Assembly (NCBI GenBank): GCA_029260055.1
Contig: JAJDDX010000408.1
Span: forward strand, 1-47,814
DNA from: Phycisphaerae bacterium
GTDB taxonomy: Bacteria; Planctomycetota; Phycisphaerae; UBA1845
Direction: 5' to 3'
DNA length: 47,814 bases
The notes under the pieces are model-generated. The model worked only from the letters and a program-made list of their open reading frames with translations. It made no database searches and was not told where the DNA came from. Shown piece by piece: positions 27,556 through 35,558 of the stretch (positions within the stretch are counted from its first letter, which is position 1; each line of letters starts with the position of its first letter). The position numbers and the translations under genes are program-made.

Positions 27556-29088
27556 TCACCCGGACTGCGGCGCACTGCGGCCGGTCCTTTGGTAACGCTC
27601 CAAGAGGGTGGTCAGTCGCCGCACCACGTCGGGCTGATCCTGCCAGACGTTCCGCGTTTCGCCGAGGTCTTCGACGAGATCGTAGAGTTGCCCGGTCGGC
27701 TCGCCCTCGCTCGGCTTGACCTTCTTCGGCTTAGTGAAGCCACCGGAACCGCGGCCGAGGATCAACTTCCACTTTCCCTGGCGAATCGCGAACATGCCGT
27801 TCAACGAATGATGTACCGTCGCCTCGCGAATGGGGCGAGCCGGCTTACGCCCGAGCATATAGGGCATGATGTCGTAGCTGTCTTCACCAGCGTCGCCGGG
27901 CAGCCGAACGCCCGCGACGCCGGCACAGGTCGCGATCAGGTCCGTCTGACAGATCGTCTCGTCACACCGGCTTTCGGGCTGCACATGCCCCGGCCAGCGT
28001 GCGATGAACGGCACGCGGTGCCCGCCCTCCCAGATGTCGGCCTTTTGCCCGCGGCATGCGCCGTTGGCACGGTGGCCGTGCCGCTCGATCTGCGACGCGG
28101 GCCAATGTGCGCCGTTATCCGAGGTTAGTATGACCAGCGTGTTGTTCCGCAGGCCTTGTCGCTCAAGCGTCGATAGCAATCGCCCGACCGCCCAGTCGGT
28201 TTCGTGTACGAAGTCGCCGTATGCCCCCGCCCCACTCTTGCCACGATGTGCCTCGTTCGGTACCCACGGTGTGTGCGGCGACGCAAACGGCACATAAAGG
28301 AAGAACGGCTTGCCGTCGGCCCCGCGTCGGTCGACGTAGGAACACGCCCTGTCGGCAATCGTCGGAAGGACCTCGTTGAACCGGAAACTCGGGGAGCGAA
28401 GCCCCTCGCGCCAGAAGCCGCCCCCACCGGCCCATACGCGCTTGGACCCCGGGTCCATGACAGTCGGCGGCTCGACACACCGCCCGTTTTCGATCCAGCA
28501 GTACGGCGGCATATCGAGGGAGGCCGGGATGATGCAACTGTAGTCAAACCCAACGGCGTTCGGGCCGCGCGTGACCGGCTTGCTGAAGTCGACGTGGTCG
28601 TGGTCTTGCGCGGACACCGGAGCACCCGTCTTGCTCGCCCAGTTGAAGCCGAGATGCCACTTTCCGACGCAGCCGGTGTGATAGCCTCGGGTCTGGAGCA
28701 ACGCAGCCACCGTCGTACGATCAGGCTCGATCAGGGCGGGGGCGTAGCCGGTCCAAAGCACACCTTGCTTCAGCCGCGTGCGCCAGCAGTACTGCCCGGT
28801 CAGTATGCCGTACCGCGTTGGTGTGCAGACGGCCGACGGCGAATGGGCGTCAGTGAAGCGTACCCCCTCACCCGCGAGCCGATCGATGTTCGGCGTGGGG
28901 ATCTTCGACTCGGCATTGTAGCAGCGCGGATCGCCGTACCCCAGATCATCCGCGAGGATCAACACGATGTTCGGCGGCTCGCCGTTTCCTCCGGGACCGG
29001 CCAGAAGCGAATCCGGAAGCGCAAGCGACGCGGCACCGGCACCGGCGATCCTGAGCCAATCACGACGTGTACAAGTTTGTACATCCAT
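27556..29088 (-). CDS. Tat-exported arylsulfatase family protein
   Basis: 510 residues. A twin-arginine signal (TRRDWLRIAGAGAASLA) leads into NIVLILADDLGYGD, the first metal-binding strand. The formylglycine motif is C88-T-P-T-R (CxPxR), to be matured by an anaerobic or FGE-type enzyme encoded elsewhere. GKWHLG, the DNGAH loop and a conserved C-terminal region complete a family S1 sulfatase. It should remove sulfate esters outside the cytoplasm. It is the first gene of the minus-strand cluster with the PhoD-like and glycosidase-like genes, which suggests a sulfated polysaccharide as substrate. AGGA is about 8 bases before the ATG. The gene diverges from the prepilin-like gene over 229 bases. 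Confidence 0.95.
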   Translation of the reverse strand: MDVQTCTRRDWLRIAGAGAASLALPDSLLAGPGGNGEPPNIVLILADDLGYGDPRCYNAESKIPTPNIDRLAGEGVRFTDAHSPSAVCTPTRYGILTGQYCWRTRLKQGVLWTGYAPALIEPDRTTVAALLQTRGYHTGCVGKWHLGFNWASKTGAPVSAQDHDHVDFSKPVTRGPNAVGFDYSCIIPASLDMPPYCWIENGRCVEPPTVMDPGSKRVWAGGGGFWREGLRSPSFRFNEVLPTIADRACSYVDRRGADGKPFFLYVPFASPHTPWVPNEAHRGKSGAGAYGDFVHETDWAVGRLLSTLERQGLRNNTLVILTSDNGAHWPASQIERHGHRANGACRGQKADIWEGGHRVPFIARWPGHVQPESRCDETICQTDLIATCAGVAGVRLPGDAGEDSYDIMPYMLGRKPARPIREATVHHSLNGMFAIRQGKWKLILGRGSGGFTKPKKVKPSEGEPTGQLYDLVEDLGETRNVWQDQPDVVRRLTTLLERYQRTGRSAPQSG

Positions 29089-29215
29089 GTGCCATTCCTG
29101 ATTCCAGCACTCGCATCGTTCTAGATCCTGCCCGCACGGCGCACGCCGGTCAAGAGAGGCAGTGCATATGGCACCGCCGAGTGAAGCCCGGATGCGACCT
29201 TTCGCTCATCACCGA

Positions 29216-29243
29216 TTGACGCCCCACAAGCCTTCGCTACATT
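29216..29243 (+). promoter_or_regulatory. Promoter for the prepilin-like gene
   Basis: TTGACG at 29216-29221, a 16-base spacer and TACATT at 29238-29243. The same layout (TTGAC, 16 bases, TACnTT followed by C) precedes valS. Confidence 0.45.
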
Positions 29244-29317
29244 CTCGGGCGCGATGGATCGCATGCTACGGCACGGTTGCCGCGCAAACCGGTCTTACCG
29301 GAGAGGAGCATGACACG

Positions 29318-30019
29318 ATGCGAAATGGAAAGAAAGCGTTCACACTGATTGAACTGTTGGTGGTCATCGCGATCATCGGCCTGTTGATGTCGATCTTGAT
29401 TCCGGTGATGGGACGCGCCCGGGGCAAGGCCAAGCAGATCGCCTGCAAATCCAATCTGCGCCAGGTCGGCGTGGCGATGACGCTCTATTCGGATAGCGCA
29501 CGGTCGACCTATCCGAGCTGGTCAGCCTGGCAAGTGTGGGGTTTCTACCGCACGCCCTCGGACGGAACCGGCGTCGATGGCGAAGGGCCGGCCTGGACCG
29601 AACTCCTGCAATCCGCGGGCCTGGCGGACCCGGACATCTACGCCTGCCCGGAGTACAAGGGCGACGTGTCGATCAGCTACTTCGAAGCGGCCTACGCCGC
29701 GTGGCATCGCCACGACAGGCACGCCACAAACGTGAGCTTCATCCGGCACGCGAGTAGGTTCGTACTGAGTGGAGACTGCACGAATCCGCTGTTCTACGCG
29801 CCGCCGTTCGGCACGAATTCGGAACTCAACATCGACGATGCCGACATGGATAACGCGACGTTCCCCTGCCTCGACTGGTATCGGCCGGCGCATCTGGAAG
29901 AGGAGAACAACGTCCTCTTCGCTGACGGGCACGTGGCGGCCTACAAGGACTTCGATGCCAACGAGATGACGCACGACACGATCAAAACCGGCGTCGATTG
30001 GGGTGAAGACCTGGACTAG
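29318..30019 (+). CDS. Prepilin-type N-terminal methylation protein (planctomycete H-X-DG type)
   Basis: 233 residues. GAGAGGAG (29301-29308) stands 9 bases before the ATG at 29318, so the longer frame from 29162 is rejected. The N-terminus MRNGKKAFTLIELLVVIAIIGLLMS, quoted here only as landmarks KKA and FTLIE, is a type IV prepilin leader with cleavage expected after Ala7 and Glu at +5 of the mature protein. The pilin helix runs to about residue 30. The globular part ends with NNVLFADGHVAAYKDFD, the FxDGHV tail common in the many planctomycete pseudopilins. It is probably inner-membrane anchored or assembled by a type II secretion-like system. Its stop overlaps the stop of the converging FG-GAP gene in a shared CTAG. 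Confidence 0.9.
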   Translation: MRNGKKAFTLIELLVVIAIIGLLMSILIPVMGRARGKAKQIACKSNLRQVGVAMTLYSDSARSTYPSWSAWQVWGFYRTPSDGTGVDGEGPAWTELLQSAGLADPDIYACPEYKGDVSISYFEAAYAAWHRHDRHATNVSFIRHASRFVLSGDCTNPLFYAPPFGTNSELNIDDADMDNATFPCLDWYRPAHLEEENNVLFADGHVAAYKDFDANEMTHDTIKTGVDWGEDLD

Positions 30020-31563
30020 CAGTCTCGTCGCAGGCCCACGCGCCGCAGCAGGATGGTAGCAGACGTAAGGAGCATCAGGGCCATCGCGCCGAATCCCCAG
30101 GTGCTCACAGTCGGGATGGGCGTCGTGTTGGCCGGGAGCGAGTTCTCGAACGCGTAGAACGCGCCCGCATTGCCTCCCAAATCGTCGTCCGCGGGAGCGC
30201 CGACGTAGATCACATCCTGTGACACAGCCAACCCGCCGCCGAACAGGTCGTCGCCTTCCGCGTCGGTCGGAATCAGCTTGGCTCGCTCGAGCCACCGGTC
30301 GTCCTGTGGCAAGTCGGGTGTGGAGAAGTCGTCCAACTCGAACACGTAGACCGAGCCCGATCGGTGGGCTACCCCCCAGTGAAAGTCCACGCCCACGATT
30401 GCCCGGTTCCCGACAAGAGCTACCTCCTGTCCGAACCAGTCGTTTTGGGCGGCGTCCGACGCGATCAGTTTGACCTCTTCGTCCCAGGTATCGTCCGTCG
30501 GGTTTTGCGGCGTACCGTTATCGTTCAAACGGAAGATGTAGGCTGCCCCCGCATCGCAGCCTGGTATGCCGGCTGGACATCCCTCGTCATCGAAGTTCGA
30601 GCCAACAATGAGTCGCTCGCCCTCAATCGCGAGTCCGCCGCCGAAAAGGTCGTCACGCTCGAGTGAACCGCCCAGCAGCTTGGCCTCCTGGAGCCACGTG
30701 TCATCGCTGTAGTCGCCCGGCGTACCGGCGGCGTCGTGACGGAATACATACGCCGCGCCGGAGTTCAGGCTGACATCGTCGTCGCGTCTGGCACCGATCA
30801 GCGCACGGGAGCCGTCCAAGGCCACGGGCGAGCCGAACCAATCGCCGGGACCCGTGTCACTGCCTTGCAGCTTGGAGGCGTACACCCACAAATCGTCACT
30901 GGGGTCCTGCGCGGTTCCATTGTCGTCCCGATAGAACATGTAGGCCGAACCGGTGTTACAGTTTGGGTCGGAAGTGCAGCCGTCGTCGTCCCCCCTTGAC
31001 CCCGCGATGATCCAATCGCCGTGTATCGCCACCTCTTGTCCAAACCGGTCGAATTGCTCGCCGTCCGGTGCGAGCAGCTTGACTTCCTCGATCCACGTGT
31101 CGTCGCCGGGATCACCGGGCGTGCCGCTGTCCTCTCTGCGATAGACGTAGACAGCCCCCGACGTAGGGCCGTTGTCCTCGTCGTTGTAGGTGGCGACGAG
31201 CGCGTGGCTGGATGACATCGCAACGGCATTGCCGAAGGCGAAGCCGAGCGTCGTCGGTTGATCAGAGGGATGAAGGCGCTGCGATTGCTCCCACAGACCC
31301 TCCAGCGGGTCGCCTGGGTTTCCGGTGTTGTGCCGGAAGAACACATAGGCCGCCCCGTAGGCAATCGAGACGTCGTCTCGGCCCTGCGCGCCCACGATGA
31401 GCCAATCGCCGTCGCAGCTCATCGCCTCTGAGAACCAATCACCGACATCGGTATCCGCACCGCTTAGTTTCTGCAGCGCCGGCGTCGGTTCCGCGTATGC
31501 GACGCCTGCCATAGCAATCGCGGCGATACTCCAAACGAGCCCAGAAATGACGTGGCTTTTCAC
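30016..31563 (-). CDS. Secreted FG-GAP repeat protein with PTVSTWG sorting tail
   Basis: 515 residues from the GTG at 31561-31563, chosen because AGGAGG lies 7 bases upstream; the frame opens at 31590 without such a site. Signal peptide SHVISGLVWSIAAIAMAGVAYA. Six to seven repeats follow of the form DWFG-x-x-V-A-L-x-G-x-x-A-(I/L)-(I/V)-G-(A/V), which correspond to FG-GAP blades of an integrin-like beta-propeller. Each is followed by a GAAYVF strand and a GTPxDxxDDTW loop, which may bind calcium. The tail TPIPTVSTWG, a helix (FGAMALMLLTSATILL) and RRVGLRR form the same CTERM-type sorting signal as the protein at 14691. It is predicted to be on the surface or released. It is downstream of uup with a REP palindrome between them. 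Confidence 0.88.
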   Translation of the reverse strand: MKSHVISGLVWSIAAIAMAGVAYAEPTPALQKLSGADTDVGDWFSEAMSCDGDWLIVGAQGRDDVSIAYGAAYVFFRHNTGNPGDPLEGLWEQSQRLHPSDQPTTLGFAFGNAVAMSSSHALVATYNDEDNGPTSGAVYVYRREDSGTPGDPGDDTWIEEVKLLAPDGEQFDRFGQEVAIHGDWIIAGSRGDDDGCTSDPNCNTGSAYMFYRDDNGTAQDPSDDLWVYASKLQGSDTGPGDWFGSPVALDGSRALIGARRDDDVSLNSGAAYVFRHDAAGTPGDYSDDTWLQEAKLLGGSLERDDLFGGGLAIEGERLIVGSNFDDEGCPAGIPGCDAGAAYIFRLNDNGTPQNPTDDTWDEEVKLIASDAAQNDWFGQEVALVGNRAIVGVDFHWGVAHRSGSVYVFELDDFSTPDLPQDDRWLERAKLIPTDAEGDDLFGGGLAVSQDVIYVGAPADDDLGGNAGAFYAFENSLPANTTPIPTVSTWGFGAMALMLLTSATILLRRVGLRRDC

Positions 31564-31646
31564 GTAGAGTCCTCCTGCTCGGTTTTCCATTTAGCAGTTC
31601 TGATGCAGCGATCGTACCGAAACGGAATTCTTGATTCAAGCGAAAA

Positions 31647-31677
31647 GGGTGCCACTGGTGGCTTGCCCACCAGTGCC
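31647..31677 (+). repeat. REP palindrome, family A, copy 1
   Basis: A GGGTGC border and stem CACTGGTGG/CCACCAGTG (31653-31661 and 31667-31675) with loop CTTGC. It lies between uup and the FG-GAP gene. The same sequence recurs at 34873, 35619, 35662 and, inverted, at 35977. Confidence 0.8.
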
Positions 31678-31709
31678 GCGTCTGACGACGCGATCGTGGC
31701 AGTGGCCGC

Positions 31710-33515
31710 TCAGCGTGCCTTCGCCTCGAGTGCCTCCCAGCGGGCATAGAGCCCCTCGACGTGCTTTCTGGCAGCCTCCAGTTGCTCCCAGCGTTTCTGC
31801 GCCTCGACGTGATCGCCGGCGACTTCCGGGTCATCCACCGCCAGTCGGCACTGCTCGACACGCTCATCCGCCTCCTGGATGGTCTCCTCCATGGTCTGTA
31901 GTTCTTTCGTCTCACTGGCGGTCAGGCGCTTTCGATCGGCCTTCTTCTTTGACTCCTTCGCCTTGGCCTTCGCGGCGTCTTCATCTTGCACGCTTCCCAG
32001 ACGGCCTTGCGCCGCCTGCCACTGGGCACAGTCGGCATACCGCCCTACCCGCCCGTCGCCGTCGAGCCCGAGAATCTCTGTGCAAACGCGATCGAGCATG
32101 AAACGATCGTGCGTCACCAGCACGATCGCACCGGGGAACTCAGCCAGGCTCTCCTCGAGCACGTCGAGGGACGCAATGTCCAGATCGTTGGTGGGCTCGT
32201 CGAGAATGAGCACGTCGGCCGGGCGCAGCATCAGGCGCGCAATCATGATCCGAGCCTGCTCCCCGCCCGACAGCTCGCTTACCGGGATGTCGAGTTGGTC
32301 GGTCCGAAAGAGAAACCGCTTGGCCCAGGAACTGATGTGGATGCTCCGCCCGCGAAAGTCCACGCTGTCGTTCTTACCCGCGAGCGCCCGCCGCAGGGTC
32401 ACCTCCTGGGGAAGCTCTTCGCGCTTCTGATCGAACACGACGACGCGCACGTCCTCAGTCGTGACCGCCTCGCCCTCGTCGGGCGGCAGATCACCCGTCA
32501 GCACACGGATCAGCGTCGTCTTGCCGCTGCCGTTCGCCCCGAGCAGCCCCAGCCTCGTCCCCGGCGACAGCAACAACGAGACATCCGTAAAGAGCAGTTT
32601 GTCGCCGAGCGTCTTGGCGAGCCCGTTCGCCACGAGCAGCTTCTTGGACCTTCGACCGGTGCCCTCGAAGTCAATGCCGGCTGAGGCCTTTTGATCGTTG
32701 CGGTCTTTCAGCTCGCGAAGTTCATCCTGCGCCCGGTAGGCATCGTCGATTCGCGACTTCGACTTGCTCCGTCGGGCCTTGGCGTGCGACTTGAGGAAGG
32801 CAACCTCGCGCCTGACGAGGTTGGTCAGCGTCTCTTGCTGTGCCTGCTGCGCTTCGAGGAAGTCGGCCCGTTTTTGAATGAACATGCTGTAGTTGCCGCT
32901 GACGCTGAAGTAGCCGTCGGGGTAGACCCGGTTCAGTTCGACGACGCGGCTTGTGACGCGTTCGAGGAAGTACCGATCGTGACTGACCGCGACGAAGGCG
33001 AACGGTACGCCAACTAGCGTCTCTTCAAGCCAGGTGATGCCGGCGAGGTCGAGGTGGTTGGTGGGCTCGTCCATCAGGAGCAGATCGGGCTGGCGGATGA
33101 ACTCGCGAGCGAGCGCGAGCCGCTTGCGCCAGCCGCCGGAGAGCGCTTCGACGGGTTGATGGACATCGCCGAAGCCGAACTTGCCGAGGATGATGCTGTA
33201 TCGTGCGTCGCGCTCGTATGGCTCTAGCGGCTGATCCCCAATCGCGGCGGTGAGGACACTGTCGACCGTCGCCCCGGCTTCGAATTGATCTTCCTGCGGC
33301 ACGTAGCAGATTCGCGCGGACCGCCGTCGGTCGACTTCGCCGCCGTCGGGCTGGATCAGGCCTGTCATGATCTTGAGCAGGGTGGTCTTACCCGCACCGT
33401 TCGGGCCCAGGAAGCCCACCCGCTCTAAGTCGGCGAAGCTGATGGATAGGCCCTCAAAGAGCTCGCGCGTAGCGAAGTGCTTCGAGATCGCCTTGCATGT
33501 AAGTAGTGTGGCCAT
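31710..33515 (-). CDS. uup: ABC-F family ATPase (Uup-like)
   Basis: 601 residues with no membrane segment: two ABC domains in one chain, the ABC-F layout. ABC1 has Walker A GPNGAGKTT (37-45), signature LSGGWRKRL and Walker B LLLMDEPTNHLDL. A charged linker (KARRSKSKSRI) follows. ABC2 has GANGSGKTT (near 330), LSGGEQARI and LILDEPTNDLDI. The C-terminus (DEDAAKAKAKESKKKADRKRL onwards, about 530-601) is a coiled coil as in Uup, which distinguishes it from EttA or resistance-type ABC-F proteins. ABC-F proteins act on the ribosome and, for Uup, in DNA/transposon precise-excision phenotypes. GGAG stands about 5 bases before the ATG at 33513-33515. Confidence 0.93.
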   Translation of the reverse strand: MATLLTCKAISKHFATRELFEGLSISFADLERVGFLGPNGAGKTTLLKIMTGLIQPDGGEVDRRRSARICYVPQEDQFEAGATVDSVLTAAIGDQPLEPYERDARYSIILGKFGFGDVHQPVEALSGGWRKRLALAREFIRQPDLLLMDEPTNHLDLAGITWLEETLVGVPFAFVAVSHDRYFLERVTSRVVELNRVYPDGYFSVSGNYSMFIQKRADFLEAQQAQQETLTNLVRREVAFLKSHAKARRSKSKSRIDDAYRAQDELRELKDRNDQKASAGIDFEGTGRRSKKLLVANGLAKTLGDKLLFTDVSLLLSPGTRLGLLGANGSGKTTLIRVLTGDLPPDEGEAVTTEDVRVVVFDQKREELPQEVTLRRALAGKNDSVDFRGRSIHISSWAKRFLFRTDQLDIPVSELSGGEQARIMIARLMLRPADVLILDEPTNDLDIASLDVLEESLAEFPGAIVLVTHDRFMLDRVCTEILGLDGDGRVGRYADCAQWQAAQGRLGSVQDEDAAKAKAKESKKKADRKRLTASETKELQTMEETIQEADERVEQCRLAVDDPEVAGDHVEAQKRWEQLEAARKHVEGLYARWEALEAKAR

Positions 33516-33649
33516 GGACGCTCCGTCGGTTTCGCTGCGTCGGCATCGCTACGTCAGCGTCGCCGCTCGCCCGCAACCTAAGCTTCGCGTGTTACGGGCC
33601 GATTGTCCATCGCTGGGTTCGGCGGTCGCGTGTCGTCCGACGAGCTTCC

Positions 33650-33682
33650 CCCCTTGCCACGGGGGTATTGAGGGGGGTCTGA
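33650..33682. repeat. Dispersed C-tract/G-tract repeat
   Basis: A CCCCCCTTGCCACGGGGG core followed by TATTGAGGGGGG. This resembles the widespread intergenic CCCCTT...GGGGG...GGGG repeats whose translations read like NPPQxPLxKGG. Family membership is from memory and not tested. Confidence 0.4.
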
Positions 33683-33705
33683 CTTCGGCGGGCGGCCGCG
33701 TCGGT

Positions 33706-33722
33706 CAACGCCGTGAACTGAA
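33706..33722 (+). repeat. 17-bp inverted repeat, left arm
   Basis: CAACGCCGTGAACTGAA is the exact reverse complement of 33914-33930 and encloses the palindrome pair at 33802-33889. Confidence 0.65.
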
Positions 33723-33801
33723 GCCGAGAATGGCCATATAGTAGCTCGACGACGGGGAGTCGTTGCCCGAGGGACCGGCCTACCAGCGTTCTCGGCTTGG
33801 C

Positions 33802-33889
33802 GGGTGCCACGGACAAGCGGAGCTTGTCCGTGCTTCAGGCCAGGGTTCGAACGGCCACGGACAAGCGAGTACGCTTGTCCGTGGCACCC
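33802..33889. repeat. Paired REP palindromes, family B (BIME-like)
   Basis: Two palindromes face each other. The left one (33802-33832) has border GGGTGC and stem CACGGACAAGC/GCTTGTCCGTG with loop GGA. The right one (33854-33885, border ACCC to 33889) has a perfect 14-bp stem GCCACGGACAAGCG/CGCTTGTCCGTGGC with loop AGTA. Head-to-head REP pairs of this kind are the bacterial interspersed mosaic element layout mobilised by RAYT enzymes. Confidence 0.7.
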
Positions 33890-33913
33890 AGGCCGATGTG
33901 CCCACATGTGTTC

Positions 33914-33930
33914 TTCAGTTCACGGCGTTG
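33914..33930 (-). repeat. 17-bp inverted repeat, right arm
   Basis: TTCAGTTCACGGCGTTG, the exact reverse complement of 33706-33722. Confidence 0.65.
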
Positions 33931-34073
33931 CCCGTCGGCCCGCTGCCAGAACCGAGGACGGAGAGCGCGCTGCGGGCTTGCGGTGTAGCCAGGTCTCGGC
34001 GGCGCATGGCCGGACCCGCCGGTCCTGCAACGAAGGCGTGTCGAAACCGGTTAGCCTCTCGCCAAGGTTTCGC

Positions 34074-34643
34074 CTACTCTTCGATGCGCAGCGACGCCAC
34101 GATCGTTTCTAACTGATCGCGACGCTCGTTGATCTCATGGGCAAGCATTTCGCAGATGACGGTAAACGCGCGTCCGTTCGTGATTGTGGTGTAGACGAGG
34201 ACGGTCACGGTCGGTTCCGGCGATCCGGGCTCGTAGTTGTAGGTCATCCACCTCGCGTCGTGCCCGGCCAGCATGCCTTCGCCCTCTTCGGCGATCTCAA
34301 AGCTCCACATGGCTTCCTTCCAGAATTCCACCGATGCGGCCATGTACCTGGCCGGCGTCCAATCGGGCGGAAGCTTCTCGACCTTCACGGTGATGCTGTC
34401 ACGAAACATGAGGACACGCTTTTGATAGATCGCGCCGTCCGGGTTGCGGACGATGAGGGCGTAGGCCGTGTCCAGATACTCGTGCGGCTCCATTCTCTTG
34501 ATCTTCCAGTCTTCCGGGAACTCGATCGAGAACTTCTCCACGGTGTCATTGCAGCGGCGGAGTTCCCAGTCCGTCGAGCGTGTGGACAAGGCGATCATCA
34601 CGATCATGATCCCGATGACGCCGAGGCCGGCGAGTAACTTCAT
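34074..34643 (-). CDS. Membrane-anchored protein of unknown function (PsbP/DUF1795-like fold possible)
   Basis: 189 residues from the ATG at 34641-34643, with GGAG about 10 bases upstream; the longer open frame to 35027 runs through REP palindromes and is not coding. The N-terminus KLLAGLGVIGIMIVMIALS is a single membrane anchor. The remainder resembles the FSIEFPEDWKIKR...ALIVRNPDGA...TVLVYTTITNGRAFTVICEM pattern of small antiparallel-sheet proteins that begin with F-x-hydrophobic-P-x-W (PsbP/DUF1795 style). It ends in ETIVASLRIEE. The fold guess is from pattern only. The protein is probably periplasmic. Confidence 0.75.
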   Translation of the reverse strand: MKLLAGLGVIGIMIVMIALSTRSTDWELRRCNDTVEKFSIEFPEDWKIKRMEPHEYLDTAYALIVRNPDGAIYQKRVLMFRDSITVKVEKLPPDWTPARYMAASVEFWKEAMWSFEIAEEGEGMLAGHDARWMTYNYEPGSPEPTVTVLVYTTITNGRAFTVICEMLAHEINERRDQLETIVASLRIEE

Positions 34644-34720
34644 TTTCGACGTCTCCGAAAAGGACTTGTCTTCACGACGCACCGCTTGCCGGCCGCCTGC
34701 GTGCCGACGTCCGCGTGTCA

Positions 34721-34758
34721 GGCGATAGCCTACCCGCCCGCGGTGCCGGAAGGCAAGT
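34721..34758 (+). repeat. Imperfect direct repeat bounding the RAYT locus, left copy
   Basis: Starts with GGCGATAGCCTACCCGC and continues to a GGCAAGTAC-like end. The right copy at 36007-36046 starts with the same 17 bases and differs by small indels. Confidence 0.6.
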
Positions 34759-34810
34759 ACGTGTTGAGTGCATCGGTGTTGTGATCGACGAAGCAAGGCG
34801 CCGCCGGTGC

Positions 34811-34849
34811 GGGTGCCCCATCCTTTGGGTATTCCCGAAGGGTGGGGGA
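34811..34849. repeat. REP-like palindrome, family D, copy 2
   Basis: A GGGTGC border and stem CCCCATCCTTTGGG pairing with CCCGAAGGGTGGGG around a TATT loop, with two G-U pairs. It is related to 15455-15502. Confidence 0.6.
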
Positions 34850-34872
34850 CGGACCTAGGACCGAAGGGCGCC

Positions 34873-34903
34873 GGGTGCCACTGGTGGCTTGCCCACCAGT
34901 GCC
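34873..34903 (+). repeat. REP palindrome, family A, copy 2
   Basis: The same 31 bases as 31647-31677. It lies 18 bases beyond the RAYT stop codon (34922), where REP ends recognised by the enzyme are expected. Confidence 0.8.
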
Positions 34904-34921
34904 GACATCCAGAGGCCGGAC

Positions 34922-35506
34922 TCACTCCACGAACCCATGGACGGCCGGCAGGTCCAAGCTTCGAGGCTTCTCCGGTGCCCAATAGTAGCTCCAACTCGAC
35001 CAGTGCCAGTCTTCCGGCGAATCGCACAAACCACGGCGGACCGGGTTGTGGTGGACGTAGTCGATGGCCGTCTTGAGCGTCGACACGTTCGTGATGTTCC
35101 GATCGTAGCCGCCCCCCTCCTGCCAGAATCGAAACGTCGTCCTCCCCGGCCGCTCTCGGATCGTAAGCCGATCGACCCAGTGGTCGTTCCGTTCAAGCAT
35201 CATCCGCTTGAATCGGTACGAGGATGGCCGCTTGATCGCAAAGAGCAGGGATGAGACGGTAGCATCCGACTCAACGGGAAACACGATCAGATGCACGTGC
35301 TCGGGCATGTAGACGAAAGCGACGAGTTCGAAGCCCTGCTTCCCGACGGCCCGATCGATCTGTGCCGAGAGAACGGCACATCTTCGGTGATCGGTCAGCA
35401 ACGGCAGCCGCTGATAGCACGAGAAGGTCAGTTCGTGAGCCTGGCCTGGCTCATCGTAATGACGGACGAGCTTGCGATGTGGACGCTCGACGGGCATGTC
35501 GAGCAT
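34922..35506 (-). CDS. REP-associated tyrosine transposase (RAYT, Y1/IS200-like)
   Basis: 194 residues. Single-strand DNA transposase domain with the HUH pair H70-V-H72 in FVYMPEHVHLIV and catalytic Tyr150 in TAIDYVHHNPVRRGLC, the two core motifs of the Y1 family. The YVHHNPVRRGL extension is the mark of the RAYT subgroup, which processes REP palindromes. Starts at 35506 and 35497 are both possible. The open frame runs to 35701, but that part only translates the tandem palindromes (a repeated GGQATSGT pattern). It is flanked by family A REP units on both sides. The gene may be intact and active: no internal stop or missing motif is seen. Confidence 0.85.
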   Translation of the reverse strand: MLDMPVERPHRKLVRHYDEPGQAHELTFSCYQRLPLLTDHRRCAVLSAQIDRAVGKQGFELVAFVYMPEHVHLIVFPVESDATVSSLLFAIKRPSSYRFKRMMLERNDHWVDRLTIRERPGRTTFRFWQEGGGYDRNITNVSTLKTAIDYVHHNPVRRGLCDSPEDWHWSSWSYYWAPEKPRSLDLPAVHGFVE

Positions 35507-35558
35507 TCGTACCCGCTCGCCCGGGGTGCCGCAATCCGGGTTTCCCTGGATAGCCGAC

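Larger units (their letters stand above)
33516..34073. other. 558-base repeat-rich intergenic stretch
   Basis: No credible gene. It holds a GGGGG/CCCCC-type dispersed repeat (33650-33682), a pair of 17-bp inverted repeats (33706-33722 and 33914-33930) and, between them, two head-to-head palindromes (33802-33889). Short frames here translate the repeats. Confidence 0.6.

Noticed and set aside
33844-33853. GGTTCGAA, tRNA T-loop-like
   Set aside because: It lies between two REP palindromes; no acceptor stem, anticodon arm or 3' end fits around it.
34644-35027. N-terminal extension of the membrane-anchored protein at 34074
   Set aside because: It only translates REP palindromes and the RAYT 3' end in antisense; the anchor starts at 34643.
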